64,000 nucleotides of DNA from the NCBI RefSeq assembly GCF_014705705.1, contig NZ_JACXLD010000001.1, positions 496,001 to 560,000 of the forward strand, given 5' to 3'. Position 1 is the stretch's first letter; the number at the start of each line of letters is the position of its first letter. The notes under the pieces were generated by a model that did no database searches, was not told the DNA's origin, and saw only the letters and a program-made list of their open reading frames with translations. The stretch is from Spongiibacter pelagi. Lineage in GTDB: Bacteria; Pseudomonadota; Gammaproteobacteria; Pseudomonadales; Spongiibacteraceae. This document shows, piece after piece, positions 35,467 to 45,416 of the stretch. The translations under genes were made by a program, and so were the position numbers.

Positions 35467-36657
35467 GTGCTAGGCATTTTTAAGCGAAGTCAGCGCCGAA
35501 TTCGGCTCGGCTTCTGCGGTGTTATTTTAGGCTTATTGAGTGTTTCGGCCACGTCGTCGGTAAATTGGTCGCTTAGGGATTTTTGCCCTGCAGGTTTTGT
35601 GCTGCGCGATGGCGGCTGCTATTTGCAGAGTATGTACTACGACTATCACTCGCTACAAAACGCCGGTGTGGGTGGTTTGAAAATTGCGCTGCCCGAATTG
35701 CGCCAGGGTTTTAGTCCGCAAAAGATTGATTTGGGGCGCTTGTTGTTTTTCGATCCAATCCTCTCCAAAGACAGTTCGGTAGCCTGTGCTTCCTGCCATG
35801 ATCCCGATAAGGGTTTTGCCGATGGTCGAGCGGTGAGTGTTGGAATAGACGGGCAATTAACGGAGCGTTCTGCGCCCAGTCTTTGGAATGCGGGATTTCT
35901 TCAGCGCTTATTTTGGGATGGTCGGGCGGCGAGTTTGGAAGCGCAGATCATCGGGCCGCTGTTTGCGCCGAATGAAATGGCGGCAACTCCGGATCAATTA
36001 CTGCATAAGCTGCAAGCCAGTGCGGACTACCGCGCTTTATTTCAGCAGGCTTTTGGCGCAGGCGAGATTAATCTTGAATGGGTGTATGAGGCTCTTGCGG
36101 CCTTTGAAAGCAGTTTGGTTTCGCTTAATAGCCGCTACGATTTATATGCCAATGGCTACCATCAGGCTTTAACCGAGCCTGAGATCGAAGGCATGAATGT
36201 GTTTCGCTCCTTTGTTGCGCGCTGCGCGGAGTGCCATACGCCACCCTTATTTACGAACCAACAAATTGCAGTATTAGGTACGCCGGAGCCCGAGGGTAAG
36301 CCTTTAGATCCCGGAGCGCAGCGAGTGACAGGTGATCCCTCGCAGCGCGGCGGTTTTAAAGTGCCGAGCTTGCGCAATGTCGCTTTAACTGCGCCGTATA
36401 TGCATTCCGGTCGCTTTGCCACATTGCGCGACGCGGTAGCGTTTTATACCGGTGGTCGTGGTCATGCCGTGCCAGAGGGCGAGCAGTTAAGTTTGCATTG
36501 GCATATCTGGGAGCCCAATCTCACCGATGCCGAGTTGGATCGTTTGGTCGATTTTTTACAAACCCTGACCGATGAAAGTTTTAAACCGCAGGTGCCAGCA
36601 CAATTGCCTTCTGGCTTGGCACCCGTGGTGGGCACGCTCGGTGCGGGTGCAAATTAA
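35467..36657 (+). CDS. Di-haem cytochrome c peroxidase/MauG family protein
   Basis: The approximately 397-residue exported protein has two CxxCH sites (CASCHDPDKGFADG and CAECHTPPLFTN). CCP/MauG motifs are GRLLFFDPILSKDSSVACASCH and APYMHSGRFATLRDAVAFYTGG. It may reduce peroxides or oxidise a partner using two haems. The start is uncertain: I chose GTG 35467, directly after the previous stop, while a TTG at 35434 would give overlap. The signal region (LGFCGVILGLLSVSATSS) is well placed from either. Confidence 0.85.
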   Translation: MLGIFKRSQRRIRLGFCGVILGLLSVSATSSVNWSLRDFCPAGFVLRDGGCYLQSMYYDYHSLQNAGVGGLKIALPELRQGFSPQKIDLGRLLFFDPILSKDSSVACASCHDPDKGFADGRAVSVGIDGQLTERSAPSLWNAGFLQRLFWDGRAASLEAQIIGPLFAPNEMAATPDQLLHKLQASADYRALFQQAFGAGEINLEWVYEALAAFESSLVSLNSRYDLYANGYHQALTEPEIEGMNVFRSFVARCAECHTPPLFTNQQIAVLGTPEPEGKPLDPGAQRVTGDPSQRGGFKVPSLRNVALTAPYMHSGRFATLRDAVAFYTGGRGHAVPEGEQLSLHWHIWEPNLTDAELDRLVDFLQTLTDESFKPQVPAQLPSGLAPVVGTLGAGAN

Positions 36658-36700
36658 ATTTAGCCTTAAAAAGCAGGTTTTGAAGACAGAGGACAAAACC

Positions 36701-38164
36701 ATGAAAACAAGCAAACTGTCTGCAATAAGTCGCCGTTACTTGGTGGTGGCCGCGTTAATTTTAGCGGCGATAACCTCAGCCTCGGCAGCGGAAATTCGGG
36801 TTAAGGATGGCCAGTCGATTCAGGATGCAGTCAATCGCGCGGTGCCCGGTGATGTGATTTTGGTTGAGCCCGGTACTTACAAAGAAAGTGTCTATGTCGA
36901 CAAAGACAAAATTACCCTGCGCGGTGTGGTCGAGGAAGGTAAATGGCCGGTAATGGAAGGCGAAGGCAAACGCAACGATGCGATCCTCTACTCCGGCAAT
37001 GACTTCACCGTGGAGTGGATGTGGATTCAGCATTACAAGGGTAATGCCATTATGGGGCAGGCGGGGAACAACTATGTGATCCGCTATAACCGGGTTGTCG
37101 ATACCGGCGTTTACGGTATTTTCCCCCAGCTTGGTCAAAACGGTTTAATTGAATACAACGTCTTGGATGGCATTGAGGACGCCGCCATCTATGTGGGCAT
37201 GTGCGACAACGTAGTGGTGCGTTACAACGAAGTGTTTAACAACGTTGCCGGCATTGAGATTGAAAACACCCGCCATGCGATTGTCGAGAATAACTATGCT
37301 CACAACAACACCGCCGGACTGCTGGTGTTTATCACGCCCGGCTTGCCGATTAAAACCACCTACGACGTTATTATTCGCAACAACTTTTCAGTCAATAACA
37401 ACACGCCAAACTTCGGTGCGCCGGGTTCGATTGTGTCTAAGCTGCCGCCGGGTTTGGGTGTGGTGATTATGGCCGCTGACGATGTGATTGTTGAAGGCAA
37501 TATCATTACCGGCAACGACACGGCTGGGGTCGTGATTACCGATCTTAATTTTATTACTGATATTGCCAGCGATCCTGAGTCAGAGCCGAACCCTGATCGT
37601 ATAGCGATTCTCGATAACTTCTTTATGGATAACGGCAAGGCGCCGGTTGCCGATGTGAAAGCGGCGATGATGACCCAGTTTAAAACCCGTGGCCCAGATG
37701 TATTGGCTAACTTCGGTTCTGCCCAAGAGCCGGATAACTGCATTTTGAATAAAGACCGCTACGTTACTTTCGGTCTGAAAAAGTGGGGTGTTTGTGAGCG
37801 CGAAAACACCCACGATATTGACACCTATTTATTGGCGGATGGTGCGCCGCCGCGTCCGATCGAAACCGATCAGGATTTAACCATTCGCTTGTACAAAGGG
37901 ATTTGCGCGGGATGTCATGCGCTGAATATGCGGATGATTGGGCCACCTACATTGGCGATACAGGCCTTGTATCACAACAATCCGCAGGGAATTGCCGATT
38001 ATATTGCTGCGCCTCACAAGGTGCGTCCCGACTTTCCTGAAATGCCGCCACAGGGGCATTTATCAGAAGAGCTGCGTTTGCGGGTGGCTGAATATATGCT
38101 ATCTCTTGAAAAGCCATGCCATATGGCTATGGATTGTATTCGCGCCGAGCAGAGCAGGGAGTAG
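36701..38164 (+). CDS. Secreted right-handed beta-helix protein fused to cytochrome c domain
   Basis: The 487-residue protein has a signal peptide (SRRYLVVAALILAAITSASAA, cleavage about residue 29). A parallel beta-helix (about 30-330) is built of repeated IIRNN/VVRYNEV/AIVENNYAHNN turns, starting IRVKDGQSIQDAVNRAVPGD as in NosD-like or polysaccharide-binding folds. The C-terminal mono-haem domain has CAGCH at about residues 402-406 and a possible axial Met in PEMPPQGHL. The fusion suggests that ligand handling and electron transfer are linked in the periplasm. The ATG at 36701 follows an AGAGGA site. Confidence 0.85.
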   Translation: MKTSKLSAISRRYLVVAALILAAITSASAAEIRVKDGQSIQDAVNRAVPGDVILVEPGTYKESVYVDKDKITLRGVVEEGKWPVMEGEGKRNDAILYSGNDFTVEWMWIQHYKGNAIMGQAGNNYVIRYNRVVDTGVYGIFPQLGQNGLIEYNVLDGIEDAAIYVGMCDNVVVRYNEVFNNVAGIEIENTRHAIVENNYAHNNTAGLLVFITPGLPIKTTYDVIIRNNFSVNNNTPNFGAPGSIVSKLPPGLGVVIMAADDVIVEGNIITGNDTAGVVITDLNFITDIASDPESEPNPDRIAILDNFFMDNGKAPVADVKAAMMTQFKTRGPDVLANFGSAQEPDNCILNKDRYVTFGLKKWGVCERENTHDIDTYLLADGAPPRPIETDQDLTIRLYKGICAGCHALNMRMIGPPTLAIQALYHNNPQGIADYIAAPHKVRPDFPEMPPQGHLSEELRLRVAEYMLSLEKPCHMAMDCIRAEQSRE

Positions 38165-38230
38165 TTCTATCGGTCGTAGTCAGGTGTAGTCGCTTTTAAT
38201 ATTTTGATTGGATCATCACAGGGGGTATCC

Positions 38231-40498
38231 ATGAACGTAACACGATTTGGAAAAGGGATTTTTGCAGTCAGTGTTGGTTTGGTCGCCGGCTCCACCCAAG
38301 CTCGAGATTTGAGTTTGGAGGAGGTGGTGGTAACCGCCCAGAAGCGTGAACAGAGTGCGATGACGGTGCCGGTCACCGTGGATACTTTTACCAATCAAGA
38401 TGTAGAAAATACCGGCGCGCTGAATATGGCGGATATTCAAGCCTATATTCCCGGTCTTCGCGTTGGCAGCAATGTGCAAAACGCAGGCGGCATGACCCAA
38501 TCAACCTTCGTGATTCGAGGTATCGAAACCTCGAATATCAGTACCGGCGGAGACCCTTCCGTTGCGAGCTTCCTAGATGGCGTTTACCTGCCGCGTGCGG
38601 CCATTACCGTGCCTTTTTCGGATATGGAGCGCGTCGAAGTTTTGAAAGGCCCGCAGGGCACCCTGTTTGGTCGCAACGCTGCAGCCGGGGTTGTTAACTT
38701 TATTCCCAATCAACCCAGCTTCGATGAAAAGGAAGGCTTTGTGCATGCCAAGTTTGGCGAGTATGGCCTGTTTCGTATTGAGGGTATGGGGAACTATCCG
38801 GTCAGCGATGACTTTGCGATCCGCGTAAACGCCATGCACAACCAGCGCGATGCGGTAATAGATAATACCGGGCCTTCCAAGCCTGATCCCCGCGAGCAAG
38901 ATAATCAGTTCCTGCGCGTAGCCATGAATTGGCAAATCTCCCCCAAATGGCGAACCCTGCTTGCCGCCGATATTGACCGTGTCGACAACGGCCCGCAGGC
39001 GCAGATGGGTATCAGCCAAGAACGCTCCGATCATCCTGATCCTACCGAGCGCAAGTTGAGTACCGATGCCATGGGCGCGGGTGAGGCGCGGGATATGTAT
39101 GGCGTCACCGGCAAGCTGTTTTACGACCTGAACGATACGGTTAGCTTAATGGGGGTGGCGAGCTACCGGGATTTTGAAACCTACAATCTGCAAGATGAAG
39201 ACGGCACCGCTGATCCCGATGTCTACGTAGATACCAATAATCTTGAAGACTCCAATATTTCCTATTTTGAACTTCAGGCCAATATCGCCCTCGACTGGGT
39301 GGATGTGGTTATGGGGGCGAATTACAGCCAAGAAGATACCTATCAGCAAACCGCGCTGACCTTTGGCTATGGCACCGTTATCGAGCTGGCTTCGGGAATG
39401 GTGGGCATTCCACCGGCGCTTTTGAATTCTTTAATTGGCAGTGCCGTAGAAGGCAGTTTCGTTACTGAAACCATGACCAATGAAGGCGATTTCAAAAACT
39501 ACGGCATCTATGGCGATATGGATTTCACCATCACCGATCGTCTTAACCTGATTGCCGGCGTGCGTTACAGCAAGGATGAAAAAACCTTTTCGTGGCTTGC
39601 GCCGCTGACTGATTTCCCTCTCTCGCAATTACAGGGTGCCAATTTCTTTTTCAATACCGACGGTTTTGAACAGGGCAGTGCTGATTGGAGCAAGGCGACG
39701 GGGCGCTTGGTGGCGAACTACCAAGTCACTGAAGAAGCCATGGTCTTTGGCAGTTATTCCACCGGCTATAAGTCGGGTGGTTACGACTCGCTTAATACCG
39801 ACACTAAAACCGAGCCGCTTGAGCCAGAGGTGGTTGAGAATATTGAACTTGGCTTTAAAGGTGATCTGCTCAGCGGGCATTTGCGCACGCAAACGTCGTT
39901 GTTTTATATGACGATAGATGCCCGTCAAGAAGACATCGAATCGCGTAAGCCCGGTAGCAATGCCGCCGTGCCCACGGTTATTAATACCGATGAAGAAATT
40001 CAAGGCATAGAAATTACCACGGATTGGTTGGTGAATGATGCGCTGCGTTTTGGTTTGGTTTACACCTACCGCGAACAGCAGTCGACGCGTGAGCCTTACT
40101 ACAATGCGCAAGGCGATTACGTGGCTGACGATGTGGCAGATGCCACAACACCGCAGGAATACACCTTGAGTTTGGATTGGTCGCCAACGATTAGCTACGG
40201 CAGCCTATTTTTGCACGTGGATTATATCTACGAAGAAAATACCGATCCGGAAAATGAAGACCACATTGATGAGTTTAATGTGGTGCCGGGTTATGGCGAC
40301 GACACAAAATTACTTAATGCCCGTCTGACCTTTGTGATGCCCAATGGCGATTGGGAGTTTGCGCTGTGGGGTAAAAATCTTACGGACAATAAGCGCATTT
40401 CTCAGCCCGGCGGCCTGACGGGCGATGTGTTGGGTACTTACCATGTGGGTATTGTTGATCCGCGAATTTTGGGCGTAGATGTTAAGCGCGTTTTTTAA
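38231..40498 (+). CDS. TonB-dependent outer-membrane receptor (cytochrome cluster)
   Basis: The 755-residue receptor has a signal peptide ending near TQA, and LEEVVVTAQKREQS as the TonB box. The plug follows (VTVDTFTNQDVENTGALNMADIQ to VEVLKGPQGTLFGRNAAAGVV), then a barrel with a final aromatic residue (VKRVF). It begins 66 bases after the beta-helix gene. The pairing with cytochromes points to a substrate that is oxidised or reduced in the periplasm; the substrate itself is unknown. The stop overlaps the convergent phosphatase gene. Confidence 0.88.
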   Translation: MNVTRFGKGIFAVSVGLVAGSTQARDLSLEEVVVTAQKREQSAMTVPVTVDTFTNQDVENTGALNMADIQAYIPGLRVGSNVQNAGGMTQSTFVIRGIETSNISTGGDPSVASFLDGVYLPRAAITVPFSDMERVEVLKGPQGTLFGRNAAAGVVNFIPNQPSFDEKEGFVHAKFGEYGLFRIEGMGNYPVSDDFAIRVNAMHNQRDAVIDNTGPSKPDPREQDNQFLRVAMNWQISPKWRTLLAADIDRVDNGPQAQMGISQERSDHPDPTERKLSTDAMGAGEARDMYGVTGKLFYDLNDTVSLMGVASYRDFETYNLQDEDGTADPDVYVDTNNLEDSNISYFELQANIALDWVDVVMGANYSQEDTYQQTALTFGYGTVIELASGMVGIPPALLNSLIGSAVEGSFVTETMTNEGDFKNYGIYGDMDFTITDRLNLIAGVRYSKDEKTFSWLAPLTDFPLSQLQGANFFFNTDGFEQGSADWSKATGRLVANYQVTEEAMVFGSYSTGYKSGGYDSLNTDTKTEPLEPEVVENIELGFKGDLLSGHLRTQTSLFYMTIDARQEDIESRKPGSNAAVPTVINTDEEIQGIEITTDWLVNDALRFGLVYTYREQQSTREPYYNAQGDYVADDVADATTPQEYTLSLDWSPTISYGSLFLHVDYIYEENTDPENEDHIDEFNVVPGYGDDTKLLNARLTFVMPNGDWEFALWGKNLTDNKRISQPGGLTGDVLGTYHVGIVDPRILGVDVKRVF

Positions 40499-41187
40499 CT
40501 GGCGGCTTGTAGCTGCTTCCACAAACCGCCGCACTGCCGCCAGCTTCCGTTGTTGTCTCGCTCAATAAAAATGGGCTTGCAGGGGTGCAGTTCTAGTTTG
40601 CTCAGCGCATCAAATGAAATAACGCCGAGTAAAAAAGCGGCGTGAAGCAGCGATTTGTTGTGGCCGACAAAAAGCTTGATGTTGTCGGCGTTGGCCGTTG
40701 CATCAATTGCGGTAATACGCTGCACAATATGCTCGGCGCAGCGATCGCCAGATTCCATATGTGACTCAGCGCCAGCAAAGGGCAGTCGGTAATTGCTGTC
40801 GTCCATCCAGTTTTCCGGCGGTGCATCGTAACGAGGGTCGGCCTGCAAGCTGTCTTCAATTTGAGCGCAACTCAAATTCGCCGCACTGCCCATACTGGTA
40901 TCGAGCAGGCGATTATAAGCGGATAACGTAGGTGGCTCATTGACGGAGTCGTGCAGTTCACGCCCGATAATTTTCGCGGTTTGCCAAGCGTTAAGGCTTG
41001 ATGAGCAGTCTAATTCGGGGTGGAGTTGCAGTTGGTGTTTTGAGGCAAAATCACGCAGCAATATGGCTGCGTCGAGAGCTTGCTGGCGACCTAGCTCATT
41101 GAGTGCAAAAGGTTGTTGGGCGCTGGGTATTCCAGGCAGTTGCTGAAATTCGCCGTGGCACAAAAGTGCGGCAATAATCCTTGCCAT
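40495..41187 (-). CDS. Histidine-phosphatase-superfamily-like protein with altered RHG motif
   Basis: The 230-residue protein resembles phosphoglycerate-mutase-like phosphatases: ALLCHGEF near the N-terminus, DCSSSLNAWQTAKIIG in the middle and FVGHNKSLLHAAF near the end. The usual RHGE motif reads CHGE here, so the conserved Arg is replaced by Cys (residue 10), which may reduce or change activity. I chose the ATG at 41187, preceded by CTGGAG, over an upstream TTG. Four bases overlap the convergent TonB receptor gene. Confidence 0.75.
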   Translation of the reverse strand: MARIIAALLCHGEFQQLPGIPSAQQPFALNELGRQQALDAAILLRDFASKHQLQLHPELDCSSSLNAWQTAKIIGRELHDSVNEPPTLSAYNRLLDTSMGSAANLSCAQIEDSLQADPRYDAPPENWMDDSNYRLPFAGAESHMESGDRCAEHIVQRITAIDATANADNIKLFVGHNKSLLHAAFLLGVISFDALSKLELHPCKPIFIERDNNGSWRQCGGLWKQLQAAS

Positions 41188-41678
41188 AATCTCCAGATAG
41201 CAGTCGCGTAAAAGTTGTTGCCCCAAAAAGGAGTATTGCTCACTCCTGCAGGGAAGTATCTTTGCTGATGTTGCCTTAAATTGAGAATTCAGTCACATAT
41301 TTATTGCTTTTTTTAGGCAGATTTTTGACTCGCTTGGCTAAAAGCGCAGGCGTGGATGGGTATTTTTTGTGATGCGCATCTCACTTTTGTTGTGTCGGGC
41401 GTGTCATAGCTGGGTGGTCTAATTTGGGTTTTACTTAGTGAATGCGTGGAGAAACACCTTGTTTACAGTGTTTTGCGCAATTTTTAGAGACAAATTTTGG
41501 GTGTTACGGGAATAGACATTTGAGACATTGCGAATTATTCTCACCGGTTGCGATAGTTTATCGCTGATGTGATGTGCGAGAGCTAGCGTGAAAACGATAA
41601 TAAAAGCAGGCCATCCAAAAAAATAACAAGTGTCAGCAAAGACACAAAGAACTGATTGGGCGGTGTTTGGGGTATCCA
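41188..41678. other. 491-bp non-coding interval
   Basis: AT-rich DNA lies between the divergent phosphatase-like and histidine kinase genes. It contains a perfect 10-bp palindrome GATGCGCATC at 41371-41380 and several T-rich tracts. I see no gene and no clear RNA structure. It likely carries promoters for both sides. Confidence 0.5.
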
Positions 41679-43487
41679 ATGCAGGCAATAATTGATGATC
41701 TTGATGCACAGCCGCCAGTGGCTGATGCTAATGAGTCTTCCCCGTCTTCGGGCTGGCTCCCATTAATACAGCGTAGCTTGGCAATTATTGCGGTTATTGC
41801 CAGTTTGTCGGTCATGGCCTTCCTTTTGTGGACAACGCTCCGCAACACGGTGGAAACCGGTCTTCATATAGTACGTCTTGAGCAACTTGATCGGGTTACG
41901 GAAGCGGATGCGAATCTTCAGCGCCGCTTGGACCAGTCGCGCTTAGACCTAGAGGACGGGGTGTCGGATCTGGACGCTGCGCGCGATAGCTTTGCCACTG
42001 CGCAACGTGCGCTCTCTCAAGGTCGAGCTGGCCTCAGTGGCATCGACCCGCAAATCGACAGTGCGCTTAAAGAATTTAATCTTTCCGCTAACCAACGATT
42101 ATTGGCGCTGGATGGTTATCGAGACAGCCTCGACCAGCTCTCATTGTTGTTTGGTAGTGTGCGTTCGCAGGGTCTCGATTTGCTCGGTATTCCTTTTGTG
42201 GCGCAGAGCAAAAATTTCTCGCGAGATATTGTCAGTATGCTGGATGTGGCCAGCTCTTACAGTATTCGCCAGCAAGACAGCTACGCGGCGGAAGAGTTGG
42301 ATCGCCTGTTTGTAAAACTCAGTATCGCCTTGGCGAAAATCAACGATGATGATCTCAGGGTCACGCTGGCGCGTTTTTTAGATACCGTTGAGGCGCTGCG
42401 CTTCTCCCGTGAATCACTGCAGAAATCTCGAACGGAGCTGGTTCAGTTGGATCAGCTCGCTAAGCTTACCGCGGTAGACCGAGCGTATCAGGACCACTTC
42501 CACCAACTGCAAGAAGTCGCTAGCCGTCACCGGCAAACCTTGGCGGTTTTTGCGGTGGCGCTGCTGATCGCGTTTGGTTTGATTGCGTTTCGTCTGCGCA
42601 GCAGCTTCTCGACCTTGGACGTGCTCAACGATGAACTGAAAAATGCCAACGTTCATCTGGAAGAAATTGTTGAACGCCGCACGCAGGATTTACAGCAGGC
42701 CTTGAAAGATATTCGCACCCAGCAGGCGCAGTTGATCCAATCTGAAAAAATGGCATCGTTGGGTCAGATGGTGGCGGGTGTTGCTCACGAGATTAATACC
42801 CCGCTGGGTTACGCCAACTCCAATGTTGAAATTGTTCGCGATAGCTTGCAGGGGCTTGAAGAGCAGTTGGATGCCGATACTCGCGGTGAGTTTGATATGT
42901 TGCTCGCCGACGCCCAATACGGTTTGGAACAAATCAGCGAATTGGTATTGAGCTTGAAGGATTTCAGCCGCGTGGATCGCTCGCAAACGGAATTGTTCGA
43001 TGTAAACGACGGCCTAGATACCTCGCTTAAAATTTGCCATAACCAGCTTAAAGATCGGGTTAGTATCGAGCGCGAATATGCCGAGCTGCCTAAAATCAGT
43101 TGTGCGCCTTCCCAGCTTAACCAAGTGTTTCTCAACCTTATTAATAACGCCTCGCAGGCTATTGATGGTGCCGGTACGATCACGATTAAGACCGAGTTGG
43201 AAAATGAGCGCGTGTTAATCCGGGTGCGCGATACCGGTTGCGGTATGGATGAAGAAACCCGCGCGCATATTTTTGAGCCGTTCTTTACCACCAAGCCTAT
43301 TGGCGAAGGTACCGGGTTGGGCTTGTCGATCGTGTTTAGAATTATTGAAGATCACGGCGGCGAAATTAGCGTGGCCTCGAAAAAAGGCGAGGGAACAGAG
43401 TTCCTGATTAGTTTGCCGGTGGCGAGTCAATCGGCGACCAATAAAAAAGCGTCCGCTGTGCTGATTGATGATTCAGTGGAAGTATAA
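41679..43487 (+). CDS. Membrane sensor histidine kinase
   Basis: The 602-residue kinase has a cytoplasmic N-terminus, a first TM helix (about 29-54) and a periplasmic helical sensor region (about 60-285). A second TM (about 287-306) and a coiled coil (about 320-350) follow. HisKA has [19 protein letters not shown] (phosphoacceptor His about 370). HATPase has [31 protein letters not shown] and GTGLGLSI. It resembles C4-dicarboxylate-type (DctB-like) kinases. The response regulator follows directly. ATG 41679 was chosen over an upstream TTG. Confidence 0.9.
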   Translation: MQAIIDDLDAQPPVADANESSPSSGWLPLIQRSLAIIAVIASLSVMAFLLWTTLRNTVETGLHIVRLEQLDRVTEADANLQRRLDQSRLDLEDGVSDLDAARDSFATAQRALSQGRAGLSGIDPQIDSALKEFNLSANQRLLALDGYRDSLDQLSLLFGSVRSQGLDLLGIPFVAQSKNFSRDIVSMLDVASSYSIRQQDSYAAEELDRLFVKLSIALAKINDDDLRVTLARFLDTVEALRFSRESLQKSRTELVQLDQLAKLTAVDRAYQDHFHQLQEVASRHRQTLAVFAVALLIAFGLIAFRLRSSFSTLDVLNDELKNANVHLEEIVERRTQDLQQALKDIRTQQAQLIQSEKMASLGQMVAGVAHEINTPLGYANSNVEIVRDSLQGLEEQLDADTRGEFDMLLADAQYGLEQISELVLSLKDFSRVDRSQTELFDVNDGLDTSLKICHNQLKDRVSIEREYAELPKISCAPSQLNQVFLNLINNASQAIDGAGTITIKTELENERVLIRVRDTGCGMDEETRAHIFEPFFTTKPIGEGTGLGLSIVFRIIEDHGGEISVASKKGEGTEFLISLPVASQSATNKKASAVLIDDSVEV

Positions 43488-43519
43488 AAACGTTATCTGA
43501 GATGGTTTGAGGAGTTGTA

Positions 43520-44560
43520 ATGACCGCAGTAGATGCAGATCAGGCCAAGGTGCTTTTTGTTGATGATGAGCCGCGCATTCTGGTTGCAATGAAAGCGCTG
43601 TTTCGGAATACCTATGAGGTGTTTACCGCCAATAGCGGTTCAGATGCGCTTGAAGTGCTACGCAGCCAGGACATTGACGTTATCGTCAGTGACCAGCGTA
43701 TGCCTGAAATGAATGGCGTTGAGTTTTTGCGCACTGCCCGCACTTTGCGTCCTCGTGCAATTCGTATTTTGCTGACCGGTTATTCTGACCTTAATGCCAT
43801 TCTCGGCGCGATCAACGAAGGTGAAATTTTCCGCTATATCAACAAGCCTTGGTCCAATAACGACCTGCGTCAAACCATTGCTGATGCCGCCACCGCAGCG
43901 CGAACTGAGGGCGTTGACGTTGACGATTTAGTGGCGATGTCGCTGGATGCCGATAGCGGCGATAACTTTGAAGAAGCCGCCGCTAAATTTGAATCTGCCG
44001 AGTCAGAGCCCAAAGCGGAATCGTCACTTGGTGCCATGCAGCGGGTGGATGCTCCGGTGGCGCCGAAGCTGGATGATGTGGGTATTTTGATCCTCGATGA
44101 CGATGCTGATATTCGTGAATCCCTGAAAAATTTTCTTGGCGTTGAGCGCCATGTGTACTGTGCTAGCGGCCTTGACGAGGCCTTGGGTATCCTCGAGCAA
44201 CACCGCATCGGCGTGTTGATTACCGAGCTGATTGTTGATGGCGAGGCGGTTACCGATTTGTTGTCGGCCCTGCGTGAGCATCACCCTTCCTTGGTGGCAA
44301 TTGTGCTCAGTGCACAAGCTGACGCAGAAAAGAGTATTGAATTGATTAACTGCGGTCAGGTCTATCGATTCCTCAGCAAGCCAGTGAGTGCGACCCTGCT
44401 GCGCGGCAGTATTAATTTGGCGGCGCGGCGTTTCGATATCTTGCAGAAAAATCCAGATCAGGCGCAGCGCTTAGTCGCGGAAAAACCCAAGTCGAGTCAG
44501 CGCGAAGATCGTCGTGGCTTGCTCGGCCGCATCGGCCGCATTTTTGGTCTGGCCTCTTAA
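43520..44560 (+). CDS. Double-receiver response regulator with no DNA-binding domain
   Basis: The 346-residue protein contains two receiver domains. REC1 (about 8-125) is complete, with FVDDEP, phospho-Asp 58 (VIVSDQRMP), the conserved Thr/Lys region and the GEIFRYINKPW end typical of receivers found with HD-GYP or other output. REC2 (about 190-310) has an acidic pocket (LDDDAD), but Glu replaces the phospho-Asp at position 236 (VLITELIVDG), so it may be locked in an active-like state. No helix-turn-helix or GGDEF is present. It likely acts by protein contacts, next to its kinase. Confidence 0.88.
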   Translation: MTAVDADQAKVLFVDDEPRILVAMKALFRNTYEVFTANSGSDALEVLRSQDIDVIVSDQRMPEMNGVEFLRTARTLRPRAIRILLTGYSDLNAILGAINEGEIFRYINKPWSNNDLRQTIADAATAARTEGVDVDDLVAMSLDADSGDNFEEAAAKFESAESEPKAESSLGAMQRVDAPVAPKLDDVGILILDDDADIRESLKNFLGVERHVYCASGLDEALGILEQHRIGVLITELIVDGEAVTDLLSALREHHPSLVAIVLSAQADAEKSIELINCGQVYRFLSKPVSATLLRGSINLAARRFDILQKNPDQAQRLVAEKPKSSQREDRRGLLGRIGRIFGLAS

Positions 44561-44600
44561 TTCGTTTCCTAAATAATAAGATTAATGCGAAAGGCAGGAT

Positions 44601-45416
44601 ATGAGCGATTTTATTGAACCGAATCCCGTGGTGATGGCGCAGGCGGAGCACAAATCCGCAGAGTCCATGATTGCTGCGGCGCTGTTAAGCGTTTGTGCGG
44701 TAACGGCGTTGGCCGCTTGGGGTTTGGCTAATTTTGCCACCAGCGAACCTGAATATCGGAATTTGAGTGCGGCGTATCAGGGGCAGTTAGAATCCAGTGA
44801 ATTGCGTTTGGCTGAAGATGCGGTAATCGCCGATTGGCGAGCGCGCCTTGATACCGCCTTGAGTCAGCGCGACCGCGCCTCGCAGCAAAAAGAGCAGAGC
44901 GTTGCCATGCAGAAGCAGGCGCTTGAGTTGCAAGAGGCTCAGGCGGCGATTGCAGCGGCGCGGCAAGCGGCACAGCAAGCCGAAGCCAGAGCGCAGGCGG
45001 CGGAGCTGGCGCGTAAGCGCGCTCAGCAAGAGCAGCAAAAACAACAGCAAGTCGCAGCTGAAATTGAGCAGCCTCAGCAGCAGGAAGAAGCACCTGCGGC
45101 GCCAGCTGTTGCGGCAGCACCTAAACTGACCGGTGAGGTTGTACCGGCCAGTATCGATTGGGACACCTGTAAAAAACCAGTTTATCCAGCGGCATCTGTG
45201 CGTCTTCGTCAGCAGGGTGATGTGGTTTTGTCATTTGCGATCACGGCGTCGGGCGAGGTTGAGAACGCGTCTGTTCTGGAAAGCAGTGGCACCAAGCGCT
45301 TGGATTATGCCGCGCTAAATGCCTTGCAGCGCTGTCAATTTAATCCGGAAACGGTGGGCGGCGTGGCCAGACCCGCCAGTACCCAGCTCAAGTTCGCTTG
45401 GCGACTTGATCAATAA
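44601..45416 (+). CDS. TonB-domain protein with Ala/Gln-rich coiled coil
   Basis: The 271-residue protein has a single N-terminal membrane helix (about 24-45) and a long Ala/Gln/Glu coiled coil (about 60-170) instead of the usual Pro-rich spacer. The C-terminal TonB_C fold includes KKPVYPAASVRLRQQGDVVLSFAITASGEVENASVLESSG. TonB proteins energise outer-membrane receptors; two receptors are encoded upstream in the same region. ExbB/ExbD are not encoded nearby, so it must borrow them. It follows the regulator by 40 bases and ends at a strong terminator. Confidence 0.8.
   Translation: MSDFIEPNPVVMAQAEHKSAESMIAAALLSVCAVTALAAWGLANFATSEPEYRNLSAAYQGQLESSELRLAEDAVIADWRARLDTALSQRDRASQQKEQSVAMQKQALELQEAQAAIAAARQAAQQAEARAQAAELARKRAQQEQQKQQQVAAEIEQPQQQEEAPAAPAVAAAPKLTGEVVPASIDWDTCKKPVYPAASVRLRQQGDVVLSFAITASGEVENASVLESSGTKRLDYAALNALQRCQFNPETVGGVARPASTQLKFAWRLDQ

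Noticed and set aside
41371-41380. GATGCGCATC palindrome as a CRP site
   Set aside because: The flanking TGTGA and TCAC are separated by 8 bases instead of the usual 6, and the match to the consensus is poor.
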